Assembly (NCBI GenBank): GCA_001709035.1
Contig: LVKA01000011.1
Location: 744,001-808,000 of the forward strand
Source of the DNA: Candidatus Thiodiazotropha endoloripes
GTDB lineage: Bacteria > Pseudomonadota > Gammaproteobacteria > Chromatiales > Chromatiaceae
DNA length: 64,000 bases
Direction: 5' to 3'
The notes below the pieces were generated by a model. The model was not told the DNA's origin. It worked only from the letters and a program-made list of their open reading frames with translations, and did no database searches. The translations under genes and the position numbers were made by a program. Positions 16,400-25,260 of the stretch are shown one piece after another; position 1 is the stretch's first letter, and each line of letters begins with the position of its first letter.

Positions 16400-18253
16400 A
16401 TGTCTTGGTCTGGAAAATTACTTCGGGTAAACCTCACAAACGGCACTTGCGCTACGGAAGCATTGAATATGGCATGGGCGCAGGAGTATCTGGGGCAGCG
16501 CGGCCTGGCGAGCAAATATCTTGTTGAAGAGATCGATCCAAAGGTTGATCCACTCAGTCCTGAAAACAAGATGATCATGACCACCGGTCCGCTAACCGGC
16601 ACCATGGCGGCTACTGGAGGAAGATATTCTGTGGTCACCAAAGGTCCGTTGACCAACTGCATCGCCTGTTCCAACTCCGGTGGGTTCATTGGTGCTGAGA
16701 TGCATAACGCTGGCTGGGATATGATCATCTTTGAAGGCCGTTCAGCCAATCCTGTCTATCTCTATCTTGTCAACGACAAGGCAGAACTGCGTTCGGCCGA
16801 TGAGATCTGGGGTAAAAGTGTCTGGGAGACAGACGAGTGGCTGCATGCAACACATCAGGATCCGATGCTGAGAATTGCTGCGGTAGGTCGTTCAGCTGAA
16901 GAGGGCTGCCTGTATGCGGCGATTGTGAATGATCTGCATCGTGCCGCCGGTCGATCCGGTGTGGGTACGGTTATGGCATCGAAAAACCTCAAAGCGGTTG
17001 CCATACGCGGCACCCTCGGGGTTGGCAATATCAAAGATCCGGCGAAGTTCATGCAGGCGGTCAATGCGGGCAAGCAGGTGCTTGCAGACAATGCGGTTAC
17101 CGGGCAGGGTCTACCGACCTACGGTACCCAGGTATTGATGAATGTAATCAATGAGATTGGCGCCCTGCCTACCCGTAACATGAAAGAGGTACAGTTCGAA
17201 GGTGCGCAGAATGTTTCCGGTGAGGCGATGCATGAGAATCGACCCACCGACGGTAAACCCAATCTGACCACCAACGCAGGTTGCTTCGGCTGCACCATCG
17301 CCTGTGGGCGTATTTCAACCATCGACAAGGGGCACTTCTCGGTTGAGAGCAAACCCCAATATTGGGGCAATTCCGGTGGCCTTGAGTATGAAGCCGCCTG
17401 GGCGCTGGGCCCAGATACCGGTGTCGATGATCTGGATGCGCTGACCTATGTGAACTTCATCTGCAACGAAGACGGTTTCGATCCCATCTCGTTTGGTTCT
17501 ACGGTCGCAGCGGCAATGGAGCTCTATAAAATCGGCGCCATCAGCACGGCGGAAACCGGCGGACATGAGCTGAAATTCGGTTCTGCTGAAAGTCTGGTCT
17601 GGGCCGTGGAAGCGCTGGTCAGTGGTGAAGGATTTGGCAAGGATCTCGGTCTGGGGTCGAAACGGCTTTGTGAAAAGTATGGCCATCCCGAGCTCTCCAT
17701 GACCGTCAAAGGTCAGGAGTTCCCGGCTTACGATCCTCGGGGTATCCAGGGCATGGGATTGGCTTACGCCACCTCCAATCGCGGAGCCTGTCATCTGCGG
17801 GGTTACACCGTTGCCTCAGAGGTGCTGGGTATCCCTGAGAAGACCGATCCATTGGCAACCGAGGGTAAGGCTGGTCTGGTGAAGGCCTTTCAGGATGCCA
17901 CGGCGGCCGTGGACTCCAGTGGCTTGTGTCTTTTTACCACCTTTGCCTGGTCCCTGGAGGATATCGCACCTCAGGTGGATGGCGCCTGTGAGGGTGAGTG
18001 GACTGCCGAGCGGATGGCGGAGCTGGGTGAGCGGGTCTGGAACATGGAGCGGGAGTTCAATCTGAAGGCGGGATTGACCGCTGCAGATGACACTCTGCCG
18101 AAACGCCTGCTCAAGGAAGCGGCGAATGTAGGACCTGCCCAGGGTCGGGTCAACGACCTGGATCAGATGCTGCCCGAGTACTATGAGCTACGCGGCTGGA
18201 GCACTGATGGGGTGCCGACAGACGAGACTCGAAAACGTCTCGGTCTGGGTTAA
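16400..18253 (+). CDS. aorB: Tungsten-containing aldehyde ferredoxin oxidoreductase, large subunit
   Basis: This 617-residue enzyme subunit should oxidise aldehydes to acids at a bis-tungstopterin centre (or run in reverse with a low-potential donor). The N-terminal AOR domain starts MSWSGKLLRVNLTNG. The 4Fe-4S ligands are C295, C298 and C302 (CFGCTIAC), with the fourth at C510 (GLCLFTTFAW). NRGACHLRGY is the family's late motif. The frame is open upstream into aorA, but ATG 16400 follows GGAGG and matches family N termini. Next-door genes for a ferredoxin, an FAD subunit and a MoaD-like protein match three-subunit AORs. A molybdenum or benzoyl-CoA-type (BamB) enzyme is less likely given the neighbours. 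The aldehyde substrate is unknown. Confidence 0.92.
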   Translation: MSWSGKLLRVNLTNGTCATEALNMAWAQEYLGQRGLASKYLVEEIDPKVDPLSPENKMIMTTGPLTGTMAATGGRYSVVTKGPLTNCIACSNSGGFIGAEMHNAGWDMIIFEGRSANPVYLYLVNDKAELRSADEIWGKSVWETDEWLHATHQDPMLRIAAVGRSAEEGCLYAAIVNDLHRAAGRSGVGTVMASKNLKAVAIRGTLGVGNIKDPAKFMQAVNAGKQVLADNAVTGQGLPTYGTQVLMNVINEIGALPTRNMKEVQFEGAQNVSGEAMHENRPTDGKPNLTTNAGCFGCTIACGRISTIDKGHFSVESKPQYWGNSGGLEYEAAWALGPDTGVDDLDALTYVNFICNEDGFDPISFGSTVAAAMELYKIGAISTAETGGHELKFGSAESLVWAVEALVSGEGFGKDLGLGSKRLCEKYGHPELSMTVKGQEFPAYDPRGIQGMGLAYATSNRGACHLRGYTVASEVLGIPEKTDPLATEGKAGLVKAFQDATAAVDSSGLCLFTTFAWSLEDIAPQVDGACEGEWTAERMAELGERVWNMEREFNLKAGLTAADDTLPKRLLKEAANVGPAQGRVNDLDQMLPEYYELRGWSTDGVPTDETRKRLGLG

Positions 18254-18278
18254 TCAATCGCTGAAGATTGCTCATGGT

Positions 18279-18303
18279 CGTGCCCCCATTCTAAGGGGGC
18301 ACG
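18279..18303 (+). terminator. Hairpin with short T-run between aorB and aorC
   Basis: CGTGCCCCC (18279-18287) and GGGGGCACG (18295-18303) form a perfect 9-pair stem around ATTCTAA, followed by GTTTTAGG. It looks like a weak intrinsic terminator placed inside the operon, 26 bases after the aorB stop and just before the aorC ribosome site. It may let aorAB be made in excess of the later genes. Confidence 0.65.
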
Positions 18304-18321
18304 GTTTTAGGAGGTTAGTGA

Positions 18322-19566
18322 ATGCATTATGTTGTCATCGGCGCGGGTCCGGCAGGCGTTACCGCCTGCGATACCCTGCGTGAAGAAGATCCCCAATGCC
18401 GTATTACGCTGATCAGTGGCGAACCGGAGCCACCCTATTCGCGGATGGCGATCCCCTATCTGATGGTTGAGAAGATCGAAGAGCATGGTACCTATCTGAG
18501 GCAGAACGACAGTCACTATGCGGAACGCCAGATCGAGTTGGTTGATGGACCGGTGAGTAGGGTTGATCCACAGAATAGACGGATTGTGCTGGAGAACGGC
18601 TCTGAGTTGGAATATGACCGTTTGCTGATTGCCACGGGAGCAACCCCATTGAAGCCACCGATACCGGGTATCGATCTGCCCGGGGTGCACAACTGCTGGA
18701 CCATGGCGGATACCCGGGCAATCGTGGAACGGGCCCAACCTGGCAGCTCCGTGGTGCTGATAGGCGCCGGCTTCATCGGTTGCATCATCCTGGAAGCGCT
18801 GGTGATGCGGCAGGTTAATCTGACGGTGGTGGAGAAGGCGCCGCGTATGGTGGCCAGAATGATGGACCGAGTAGCCAGTGAGCTGCTGCAGGGCTGGTGT
18901 GAAAGCAAAGGAGTGGATGTGCACACCAATGCCGGGGTTACCAGCATCACTCAGCAGGGGGATGGGTTGCAGCTCGCTGTGGATAACGGTGAGAGCCTGA
19001 CAGCCGATCTGGTGATCACCGCGATGGGGGTACGGGCCAATACCCAGTTTCTCGAAGGCTCTGGCATCGAGGTCAATGACGGTATCGTGGTCAACTCCCA
19101 CTTTCAGAGCAACTTCCCGGATATCTATGCGGCCGGTGATGTGGCCCAGGGACTGGATTTTTCCACCGGCCTGAACCAGGTTCAGGCGATTCAACCCACT
19201 TCAGTTGAGCATGGCCGGATGGCGGCAATCAATATGGTCAGCGACTCTGCCGTTGAGCATCGTGGCAGTCTGAACATGAATGTGCTCGACACCCTGGGGC
19301 TGATCTCATCCTCCTTCGGACAGTGGATGGGGGTGGATAATGGGGAGCAGTCTGTGCTGCTTGATCGGGAGAACTACCGCTATCTCCGACTGGAGTTCGA
19401 TGGGGACTACCTGGTCGGTGCAAGCAGTCTGGGGCACACCCAGCATATCGGTGTGCTACGTGGGCTGATCCGCAGTCGGGTTCCACTGGGGGAGTGGAAA
19501 GGGCGCTTGATGAAGGATCCAAGCCGACTCATGGAGGCCTATCTTGGGTGTGTGGTGTCACCATGA
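18322..19566 (+). CDS. aorC: FAD-dependent NAD(P)H oxidoreductase, AOR FAD subunit
   Basis: The 414-residue flavoprotein belongs to the pyridine nucleotide-disulfide oxidoreductase family. It has an N-terminal FAD-binding motif (VVIGAGPAGVTA), an NAD(P)-binding motif near residue 150 (VVLIGAGFIGC) and the second FAD motif (DIYAAGDVA). It lacks a redox-active CxxxxC pair, like ferredoxin or nitrite reductase-type members. A strong AGGAGG precedes the ATG. Its stop overlaps the ATG of the MoaD-like gene (ATGA). By analogy with AorC of Aromatoleum, it would pass electrons between the ferredoxin subunit and NAD(P). Confidence 0.88.
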   Translation: MHYVVIGAGPAGVTACDTLREEDPQCRITLISGEPEPPYSRMAIPYLMVEKIEEHGTYLRQNDSHYAERQIELVDGPVSRVDPQNRRIVLENGSELEYDRLLIATGATPLKPPIPGIDLPGVHNCWTMADTRAIVERAQPGSSVVLIGAGFIGCIILEALVMRQVNLTVVEKAPRMVARMMDRVASELLQGWCESKGVDVHTNAGVTSITQQGDGLQLAVDNGESLTADLVITAMGVRANTQFLEGSGIEVNDGIVVNSHFQSNFPDIYAAGDVAQGLDFSTGLNQVQAIQPTSVEHGRMAAINMVSDSAVEHRGSLNMNVLDTLGLISSSFGQWMGVDNGEQSVLLDRENYRYLRLEFDGDYLVGASSLGHTQHIGVLRGLIRSRVPLGEWKGRLMKDPSRLMEAYLGCVVSP

Positions 19567-19817
19567 TCCAGGTGGAGTTTAAGCTTTTTGCAAGCTTGAT
19601 GAGCTATCTGCCCGCTGCTGCCAGTGAGCATGCCGTGATGGTGGAAATGCCTGAAGGATCGACGGTCTACGATTTGATGGACAAGTATCAGGTACCCAGG
19701 GAGCAGGCCCACCTGGTGGTATGCAACGGACTTTTCTTACCGCCTTCCCAAAGAGATATCCATAGCCTCAAGGATGGGGACAGCATTGCCCTCTGGCCTC
19801 CTGTCGCCGGGGGTTGA
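19563..19817 (+). CDS. aorD: MoaD/ThiS-like small sulfur-carrier protein of the AOR operon
   Basis: This 84-residue protein has the ubiquitin-like beta-grasp pattern of MoaD and ends in Gly-Gly, the tail that is thiocarboxylated to donate sulfur. The start (MIQVEFKLFASLMSYLP) and the end (DGDSIALWPPVAGG) match MoaD-type proteins. The ATG overlaps the aorC stop. A dedicated MoaD beside a tungsten enzyme suggests supply of dithiolene sulfur for tungstopterin. A ThiS role is unlikely here, since no thiamine genes are near. Confidence 0.85.
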   Translation: MIQVEFKLFASLMSYLPAAASEHAVMVEMPEGSTVYDLMDKYQVPREQAHLVVCNGLFLPPSQRDIHSLKDGDSIALWPPVAGG

Positions 19818-19849
19818 GCACGGCGGTGGATCATCAGGAAACCCGCTTG

Positions 19850-20119
19850 ATGGCGATCAGCCATCGTGACTTTCTGCGCAGTCTTCAGCCCATGAAGCGC
19901 GATTATCCGATAAGGGTGGAAGATCAGGGAACGAGGTTTGTGATCACCAGGGACGGTTTGCACCTGGAGATTTCACTTGGCGAGGAGCAGGTTGTCAGAA
20001 TGGGCTCTCTGACAATGCCCCGTACCCAGGTCGATTTTACCTTTCATACCGCTTCGCCACAGCAGGTCACAGATTTTTTCACCAGATTTGAGCTAAGCTT
20101 CAGACGCGGTGGCGGCTGA
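19850..20119 (+). CDS. Unknown small protein ending in Gly-Gly-Gly, last AOR gene
   Basis: I do not recognise this 89-residue protein. It reads MAISHRDFLRSLQPM, then a beta-rich middle (FVITRDGLHLEISLGEEQ) and a helical end (VTDFFTRFELSFRRGGG). It has no signal peptide. It is in line with the AOR genes; a longer frame begins with TTG at 19814, overlapping the aorD stop, but ATG 19850 follows AGGAAA. Gene position suggests a helper for the AOR (assembly or cofactor delivery). The Gly-rich tail resembles ubiquitin-like carriers but could be chance. Confidence 0.75.
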   Translation: MAISHRDFLRSLQPMKRDYPIRVEDQGTRFVITRDGLHLEISLGEEQVVRMGSLTMPRTQVDFTFHTASPQQVTDFFTRFELSFRRGGG

Positions 20120-20153
20120 ATCATCAACACCCAGGGAACATCAGCGGCTTGTT

Positions 20154-20193
20154 GCCATCAAACTCTCTTTAATAAAGCGAGAGCCGTGATGGC
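20154..20193 (+). terminator. Nested hairpin after the AOR operon
   Basis: GCCATCA pairs with TGATGGC (20187-20193), and inside it CTCTC pairs with GAGAG around tttaataaagc. It begins 34 bases after the last AOR gene. There is no T-run, so termination here is a guess. A second long-range pairing (AACCCGGC at 20213-20220 with GCCGGGTT at 20251-20258) lies in the leader of the next gene. Confidence 0.5.
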
Positions 20194-20283
20194 GGCTTGC
20201 CGTTGATCGGTAAACCCGGCTGCGTCATGGGGCACATTCAGCCACAGTGTGCCGGGTTGACAATAAAAGGGGAGTTCATATTA

Positions 20284-21345
20284 ATGAGGCGGATTTCTGC
20301 AGTCTTACTGGTCAATCTGATTATCGGCTTAATGTTCGCCCCGGGGTTGGCGACAGCCGCTAAACACTTCGAACGTCTGGTGGTGTTTGGTGACAGTCTC
20401 TCCGATCCGGGAAATGCTTTCTATCTGACCGGTAATGCGCTGAAACCTCCCTACAGCGCCCTCGATCAGTTTCTGGTACCGGATGCACCCTATGCCAGGG
20501 GTGGAAACCATTTCAGTAACGGAAAAACCTGGGTGGAGCGGTTTGCCGAAAAACTCGATCTGGAGGAGAGCGCAGGGCCAGCCTTCAAAGGGGAGAACAA
20601 GGATGAGCTGAAAATGACCAACTATGCGGTTGGTGGTGCCCGAGCCAGGGATTTCGGACAGTCTGTCAACCTGGTAAGTCAGCTGGGCATGTTCCAGGCG
20701 GATGCCCAGGGTCAGGTTGCCGATCGTGCACTCTATGTTTTAGCGCTTGGCGGCAATGATGTGCGGGATGCGGTGTCGGTCTTGGCGCAGGACAGTAGCG
20801 GACTGCTCAGTGCGGAGATTATCGCCAATGCATTGAGTGCAATCTCAGATGCGGTGATTGCCCTCTACAGTGGCGGGGCAACGACCTTGATGGTTGCCAA
20901 CGTACCCGATATCTCAATAACGCCTGCGATAAGCAGATTGGACGCCATACTGCCCGGGGCAACAATGAGCGCTGCGATTCTCTCCGCCAAATTCAACAGT
21001 GAGTTGGCCGGCCTGCTCGATGTACTGGAACAGAGTTCTCCAGGCTTGAAAATCATTCGCATCGACTTTGCTGGCAGCACCCGACAGATCGCTGACGATC
21101 CCGAAGCGTTTAAAATATCCAATGTCGAAGATGCCTGTGTGATGCCGGATCAGCAGCCCTCGAGCTGTAAAAAACCGAATCGGTATCTGTTTTGGGATGG
21201 TATACATCCAACCGCAAAGGCGCATCGGATCATTGGTAAAATGGTGTTTAAAAACTATCAGTCATTCATGCGGGCCTCGGAGGTATATTGTCATCCAGGC
21301 CGAAAGAACAGGAAAGCGGCCTGCCGTTCCGTGCTTTGGTTATAG
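20284..21345 (+). CDS. Secreted GDSL-family lipase/esterase
   Basis: This SGNH-hydrolase (about 353 residues) has a signal peptide (MRRISAVLLVNLIIGLMFAP, ending near TAA). The block I motif is FGDSLSDPGN with the nucleophile Ser, the GGND block III motif is near residue 157, and the catalytic Asp/His pair lies in DGIHPTAKAH. The layout resembles thermolabile haemolysin/phospholipase-type GDSL enzymes that act outside the cytoplasm. The frame is open to 20197, but ATG 20284 begins the signal peptide and has GGGGAG ahead. A basic, Cys-containing tail of about 20 residues follows the usual end of the domain. Confidence 0.88.
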   Translation: MRRISAVLLVNLIIGLMFAPGLATAAKHFERLVVFGDSLSDPGNAFYLTGNALKPPYSALDQFLVPDAPYARGGNHFSNGKTWVERFAEKLDLEESAGPAFKGENKDELKMTNYAVGGARARDFGQSVNLVSQLGMFQADAQGQVADRALYVLALGGNDVRDAVSVLAQDSSGLLSAEIIANALSAISDAVIALYSGGATTLMVANVPDISITPAISRLDAILPGATMSAAILSAKFNSELAGLLDVLEQSSPGLKIIRIDFAGSTRQIADDPEAFKISNVEDACVMPDQQPSSCKKPNRYLFWDGIHPTAKAHRIIGKMVFKNYQSFMRASEVYCHPGRKNRKAACRSVLWL

Positions 21346-21457
21346 TTTGACATTTTGATGGATGTGGAACACTCTGGCGACAGGCAGGGCGGTATCATGT
21401 TGTCGCGTGTTTCATCAAAGGCTTCCTTAAGAGGAGCCGTCAAATAAAGAATAACTC

Positions 21458-22897
21458 ATGTCCATCCCATTGATACGAAAAACCAAGATAGTCGCAACCA
21501 TCGGGCCGGCCTCGGATCGTGTGGAGACCCTCGAGGCGATGATCCGCGCCGGGATGAGTGTGGCGAGATTGAATCTTTCACACGGCAGTTATCAAGAGCA
21601 CAAACAACGCATCACACGGATCCGGCAGGCCTCGCAAAACCTGCAGATTCCAGTCGCCATCATGATCGACACCCGGGGCGTTGAGATCCGCACCGGACCG
21701 CTGCAGCAGGGCATTGTCGAGTTGCATTCGGGTGGCCATTTTTCACTCTATACAGACGATCGTATCGGCGATGAGCAAGGGGTATCGGTAACCTATCATC
21801 GACTCAGCCAGGAGGTGGGGCCGGGTGATGTGATCCTGCTCGATGATGGCGCCATGGAGCTGACTGTTGACGATGTGGCGGGAGATGAGATCCGTTGCAG
21901 CGTGGTGTTGGGCGGTATGTTGAAAGAGAACAAAGGGGTCAATCTGCCCAATACCCAGCTATCGATGACTGCGGTCGAGACTGCTCAGCGTGACGATATT
22001 CTGCAGGAGCTCACTTTCGCCGCTGAGAATGAGGTGGACTATATCGCTGCTTCCTTCATCCAACAGGCAGTGGAAATTGAACGCATGAGAGAGATCCTGG
22101 CTGAGCGGGAGAGTAAAATCCCGATCATTGCCAAGATCGAGAACCGCTCCGGTATTGAGAATCTGGAATCGATCGTCAGTGCCGCTGACGGCATCATGGT
22201 GGCTCGGGGTGACATGGGTGTGGAGCTGCCGCTGGCGGATGTGCCCAGTATGCAGAAGAAGATCATTCGTATCACTGTCAGTAACGGTAAGCCTGTGATT
22301 ACCGCCACTCAGATGCTGGCCTCGATGGAGCAGAACCCTAAACCGACCCGGGCTGAAGCCAGTGACGTGGCGAACGCCATTCTGGATGGCTCCTCCGCGT
22401 TGATGCTCTCCGGTGAGACCGCGATGGGAGACTATCCGGTCGAATCGGTCAGCACCATGGAACGATTAGCGGTGCGTACTGAAGCTTCGCTACGTGAATA
22501 TGGCTATCTGCAGCATATTTTGCCCCATGCCTCCAATGTGGTCACGGAGGCGGTCAGCCATTCAGCGGTCACCATGGCTGATCAGCTGCATGCGGCGGCG
22601 ATTATCAGTCTTACCGAGAGTGGCTTCACATCGCGTCTGATCTCCAAGCACCGTCCTGAATGCCCGATCCTGGCGGTGACCCATTCACCCAGGGTAACCC
22701 GGCGATTGTGCATGAATTGGGGGGTGATACCGATGCTCGATGCCGCAGATCATAACGATGAGGCGAAGGTGGATTACTGCATCGAACAGGCGAAACATCG
22801 CGGTCTGTTGACGGTGGGCGACGTGGTGATTGCAACCAGTGGCTCCACCCAGGCTACCGGTGGCACCAATCTGATCAAGGTGATGTCGGTCGATTGA
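21458..22897 (+). CDS. pyk: Pyruvate kinase
   Basis: Pyruvate kinase makes ATP and pyruvate from phosphoenolpyruvate. The 479 residues show the family motifs: RKTKIVATIGPAS at the start, RLNLSHG, the active-site signature AKIENRSGIENL, MVARGDMGVELP, and TATQMLASM with TRAEASDVANAILDGSSALM. The length matches a normal bacterial enzyme. It stands alone between the GDSL gene and a converging gene. Confidence 0.97.
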   Translation: MSIPLIRKTKIVATIGPASDRVETLEAMIRAGMSVARLNLSHGSYQEHKQRITRIRQASQNLQIPVAIMIDTRGVEIRTGPLQQGIVELHSGGHFSLYTDDRIGDEQGVSVTYHRLSQEVGPGDVILLDDGAMELTVDDVAGDEIRCSVVLGGMLKENKGVNLPNTQLSMTAVETAQRDDILQELTFAAENEVDYIAASFIQQAVEIERMREILAERESKIPIIAKIENRSGIENLESIVSAADGIMVARGDMGVELPLADVPSMQKKIIRITVSNGKPVITATQMLASMEQNPKPTRAEASDVANAILDGSSALMLSGETAMGDYPVESVSTMERLAVRTEASLREYGYLQHILPHASNVVTEAVSHSAVTMADQLHAAAIISLTESGFTSRLISKHRPECPILAVTHSPRVTRRLCMNWGVIPMLDAADHNDEAKVDYCIEQAKHRGLLTVGDVVIATSGSTQATGGTNLIKVMSVD

Positions 22898-22927
22898 AGG
22901 CAGATCCTCCTCCCTGAGAATCTGCCT
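22898..22927. terminator. Hairpin between converging genes
   Basis: AGGCAGAT (22898-22905) pairs with ATCTGCCT (22920-22927) around a 14-base loop, in the 50-base gap between the ends of pyk and the glycerophosphodiesterase gene. It could stop transcription from both sides; it lacks T-runs. Confidence 0.45.
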
Positions 22928-22947
22928 GGCAAGCCAACTGAAGTAAC

Positions 22948-24228
22948 TTACAGGCCTTTGCAGTTGGCGTAGAAGGTTACAGTTGCCGGCCAGTCTGAGA
23001 AGATACCCTTGATACCCACATCCTGTGCCAACACATCCAGCAACACCAGCATGTCACCATCGTTGTCGGTGACGTCGCTGATGCTCTGGTAGTACCAGCC
23101 ACCGCCGCTCGCCAGCAGGCCGGAGCGTTCCAGCGTCCAGGTGATCAGGTCGATACCATGGGCTCTTGCCGCAATCGCGTATTCGGAAGGTACGATCTCG
23201 CCATTTTCAGCGGTAACCAGGGCCCACATGGCAGGCGCCAAATAGTTCACACCCTGCTCCGCAAGGTAGGACATCATGTCGATGGTCTGCTTGGCCTGGT
23301 CCGGATTGTCACTGCCATCCAGGTAGACGGCCTGTCGGCCGAAACGTGGCTCATGGTTGATCCAGTAGAGTACATCGTCCAGGTTGAATGATTGGGCGAA
23401 GACACGCTTGGGTTTTACACCGGCGGCCTTGTACTCATCAATCATCTGTTGAGCGTAATCCTGTTGGGTGTAGTCACCTTCGAAGGGCATATCGACACTG
23501 GGAGACTTCAGCTCAGGGGTCATCTTTGTGCCAAGTTGTTTGAACAGCTCGATGCTTTCGGCGTGGGTCATCAGGGTACCGTTGCCCGTATAGAGGTCTG
23601 TACGCCAGCTTGGCGTGGCATCCAGATACTCCTCAACGCTGGTTGCCGTCCGATCAGCGGCATCCATTTTGCCTTGCAGGGTTTTGAACTCCTCCAGGGT
23701 GATGTCACTTGTGCAGCAGCGTGCGGAGGCCGGGGTGATTACCTCACCACTGGTCGGATCGAGCTCAGCCGGAACAAAGGGCTGGGAACATTTTGCCGCC
23801 AGTGGGGTTGCCAGGATGTTGGTGGTCGTGTGCAGGTCACACTGTGAATGACGGCAGACCAGTTCCCGATCCTTGGTGAAGGTGACATCGCACTCGAGAA
23901 TGCCGGCCCCCATGCGCGCTGCGGCGACATAAGATTCCACGGTGTGTTCCGGAAACTGCATCGCTGCGCCCCGGTGACCAATGGAGAAGTCGCTCTTTTT
24001 AAACTTCTTTTTTTTACTGCAAGCCTGCAGTTCCTGTTTGAGTTCGCTCTCGTCCATGTCGTTGACCAGGTAGAAAGGGCGGGGTCCCAGTTGGGTACTC
24101 AGACGAACCCGCTCATATTCGCGCTCGTCATCCTCTCGATTCTCTCTGTTCCCGGCAAAACAACCGCTCACCATAATGGTGGTTGTCGTGATGATTAGCA
24201 GTGTCTGTAGCATCTTTTTCAATCGCAT
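22948..24228 (-). CDS. Lipoprotein glycerophosphodiester phosphodiesterase
   Basis: The 426-residue protein starts with a lipoprotein signal ([14 protein letters not shown], lipobox Cys near 23), so it should be anchored in an envelope membrane. The GDPD domain shows [16 protein letters not shown] and [20 protein letters not shown], which hold the catalytic His and metal ligands. An insertion of about 50 residues with several Cys follows, as in long GDPD proteins. The enzyme would cut glycerophosphodiesters into glycerol-3-phosphate and an alcohol for phosphate or carbon recovery. GAGGAA precedes the ATG. It is a single gene. Confidence 0.9.
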   Translation of the reverse strand: MRLKKMLQTLLIITTTTIMVSGCFAGNRENREDDEREYERVRLSTQLGPRPFYLVNDMDESELKQELQACSKKKKFKKSDFSIGHRGAAMQFPEHTVESYVAAARMGAGILECDVTFTKDRELVCRHSQCDLHTTTNILATPLAAKCSQPFVPAELDPTSGEVITPASARCCTSDITLEEFKTLQGKMDAADRTATSVEEYLDATPSWRTDLYTGNGTLMTHAESIELFKQLGTKMTPELKSPSVDMPFEGDYTQQDYAQQMIDEYKAAGVKPKRVFAQSFNLDDVLYWINHEPRFGRQAVYLDGSDNPDQAKQTIDMMSYLAEQGVNYLAPAMWALVTAENGEIVPSEYAIAARAHGIDLITWTLERSGLLASGGGWYYQSISDVTDNDGDMLVLLDVLAQDVGIKGIFSDWPATVTFYANCKGL

Positions 24229-24421
24229 ACTCGATTCCTCAGATTATTATGGTGCTTGATTCGGATTCCATGAATACCGGCTGCCACCATAAAAGGGCTT
24301 TATTTCCTGCTGATGCCGATGCTGTGACACTTTTGAGAAAAAAACAGTGTTGAGCTGTAGAGGTTTATAAGATTAGAGAAAGCTGAGGAAGGCGGGGGAG
24401 ATCGAATACGGCCGGTTAACT

Positions 24422-24447
24422 CTCCCGACACAGTGCTGTGTCGGGAG
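24422..24447 (-). terminator. Terminator hairpin after sodB
   Basis: CTCCCGACACAG and CTGTGTCGGGAG form a perfect 12-pair stem with a 2-base turn, 9 bases past the sodB stop. There is no clear T-run on the minus strand. Confidence 0.65.
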
Positions 24448-24456
24448 TTGTGGGGA

Positions 24457-25038
24457 TTAGCTCATGTTGCCGGCAACGAAATCCCAGTTGACCACCTTCC
24501 AGAAGGCTTCAAGATAGGCAGGGCGGGCATTGCGATAGTCGATGTAGTAGGCGTGCTCCCAGACATCGGCGGTGAGCAGTGCCTTTTTACCGGAGGTCAT
24601 CGGAGATCCGGCGTTGGAGGTGTTGAAGATCTCCAGACTGCCGTCTGCATTCTGTACCAGCCAGGTCCAGCCGGAGCCAAAGTTAGTGGCGCCGGAGGTG
24701 GCGAACTTTTTCTTGAACTCGTCGAATGAACCGAATGTGTTGTTGATGGCGTCTGCCAGTGCGCCAGTGGGAGCGTTATCATCGCTCGGGCTGCGCAGGC
24801 AGTTCCAGTAGAAAGTGTGGTTCCAGATCTGAGCCGCATTGTTGAATACGCCACCGGAAGATTTCATGATGATATCTTCCAGGGAAGCGTTTTCGAATTC
24901 GGTCCCCGGTATCAGGTTGTTCAGATTGGTCACATAGGTGTTGTGGTGCTTACCATGGTGGAACTCCAGGGTCTCTTTGGAGATCACCGGCTCCAGGGCA
25001 TCAATTGCGTAGGGCAGGGCAGGTAGTTCATGTGCCAT
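24457..25038 (-). CDS. sodB: Iron superoxide dismutase
   Basis: SodB converts superoxide to peroxide and oxygen in the cytoplasm. The 193 residues have all metal-ligand regions: [22 protein letters not shown], and [13 protein letters not shown], which holds the Asp and His ligands. [16 protein letters not shown] and the motif FGSGWTWLV favour the iron over the manganese type. The ATG has GGAG ahead. It diverges from the hyuB-like gene across 222 bases. Confidence 0.96.
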   Translation of the reverse strand: MAHELPALPYAIDALEPVISKETLEFHHGKHHNTYVTNLNNLIPGTEFENASLEDIIMKSSGGVFNNAAQIWNHTFYWNCLRSPSDDNAPTGALADAINNTFGSFDEFKKKFATSGATNFGSGWTWLVQNADGSLEIFNTSNAGSPMTSGKKALLTADVWEHAYYIDYRNARPAYLEAFWKVVNWDFVAGNMS

Positions 25039-25260
25039 GAGTTAATACTCCTTTGTTGTCGCGTTATTGAATTCTTGATCCTCCCATGAGCTCAGGGGAG
25101 GATAAAAACCTAGTAGAATGGTCAGCTATTCTATCCATGCCATGGCGGGGATGCAACTGGATAGGATGTGAGGGAAAATAGTTAGGATCTGTTAACACTA
25201 ACTGGCAGTCGCCGGGTTAATATTAGCATCTCTGCCTGACTGATTGATGACGACTTTGAA

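Noticed and set aside
18307-19194. Open frame antisense to aorC (295 codons)
   Set aside because: Shadow of a clear flavoprotein gene with a strong ribosome site.
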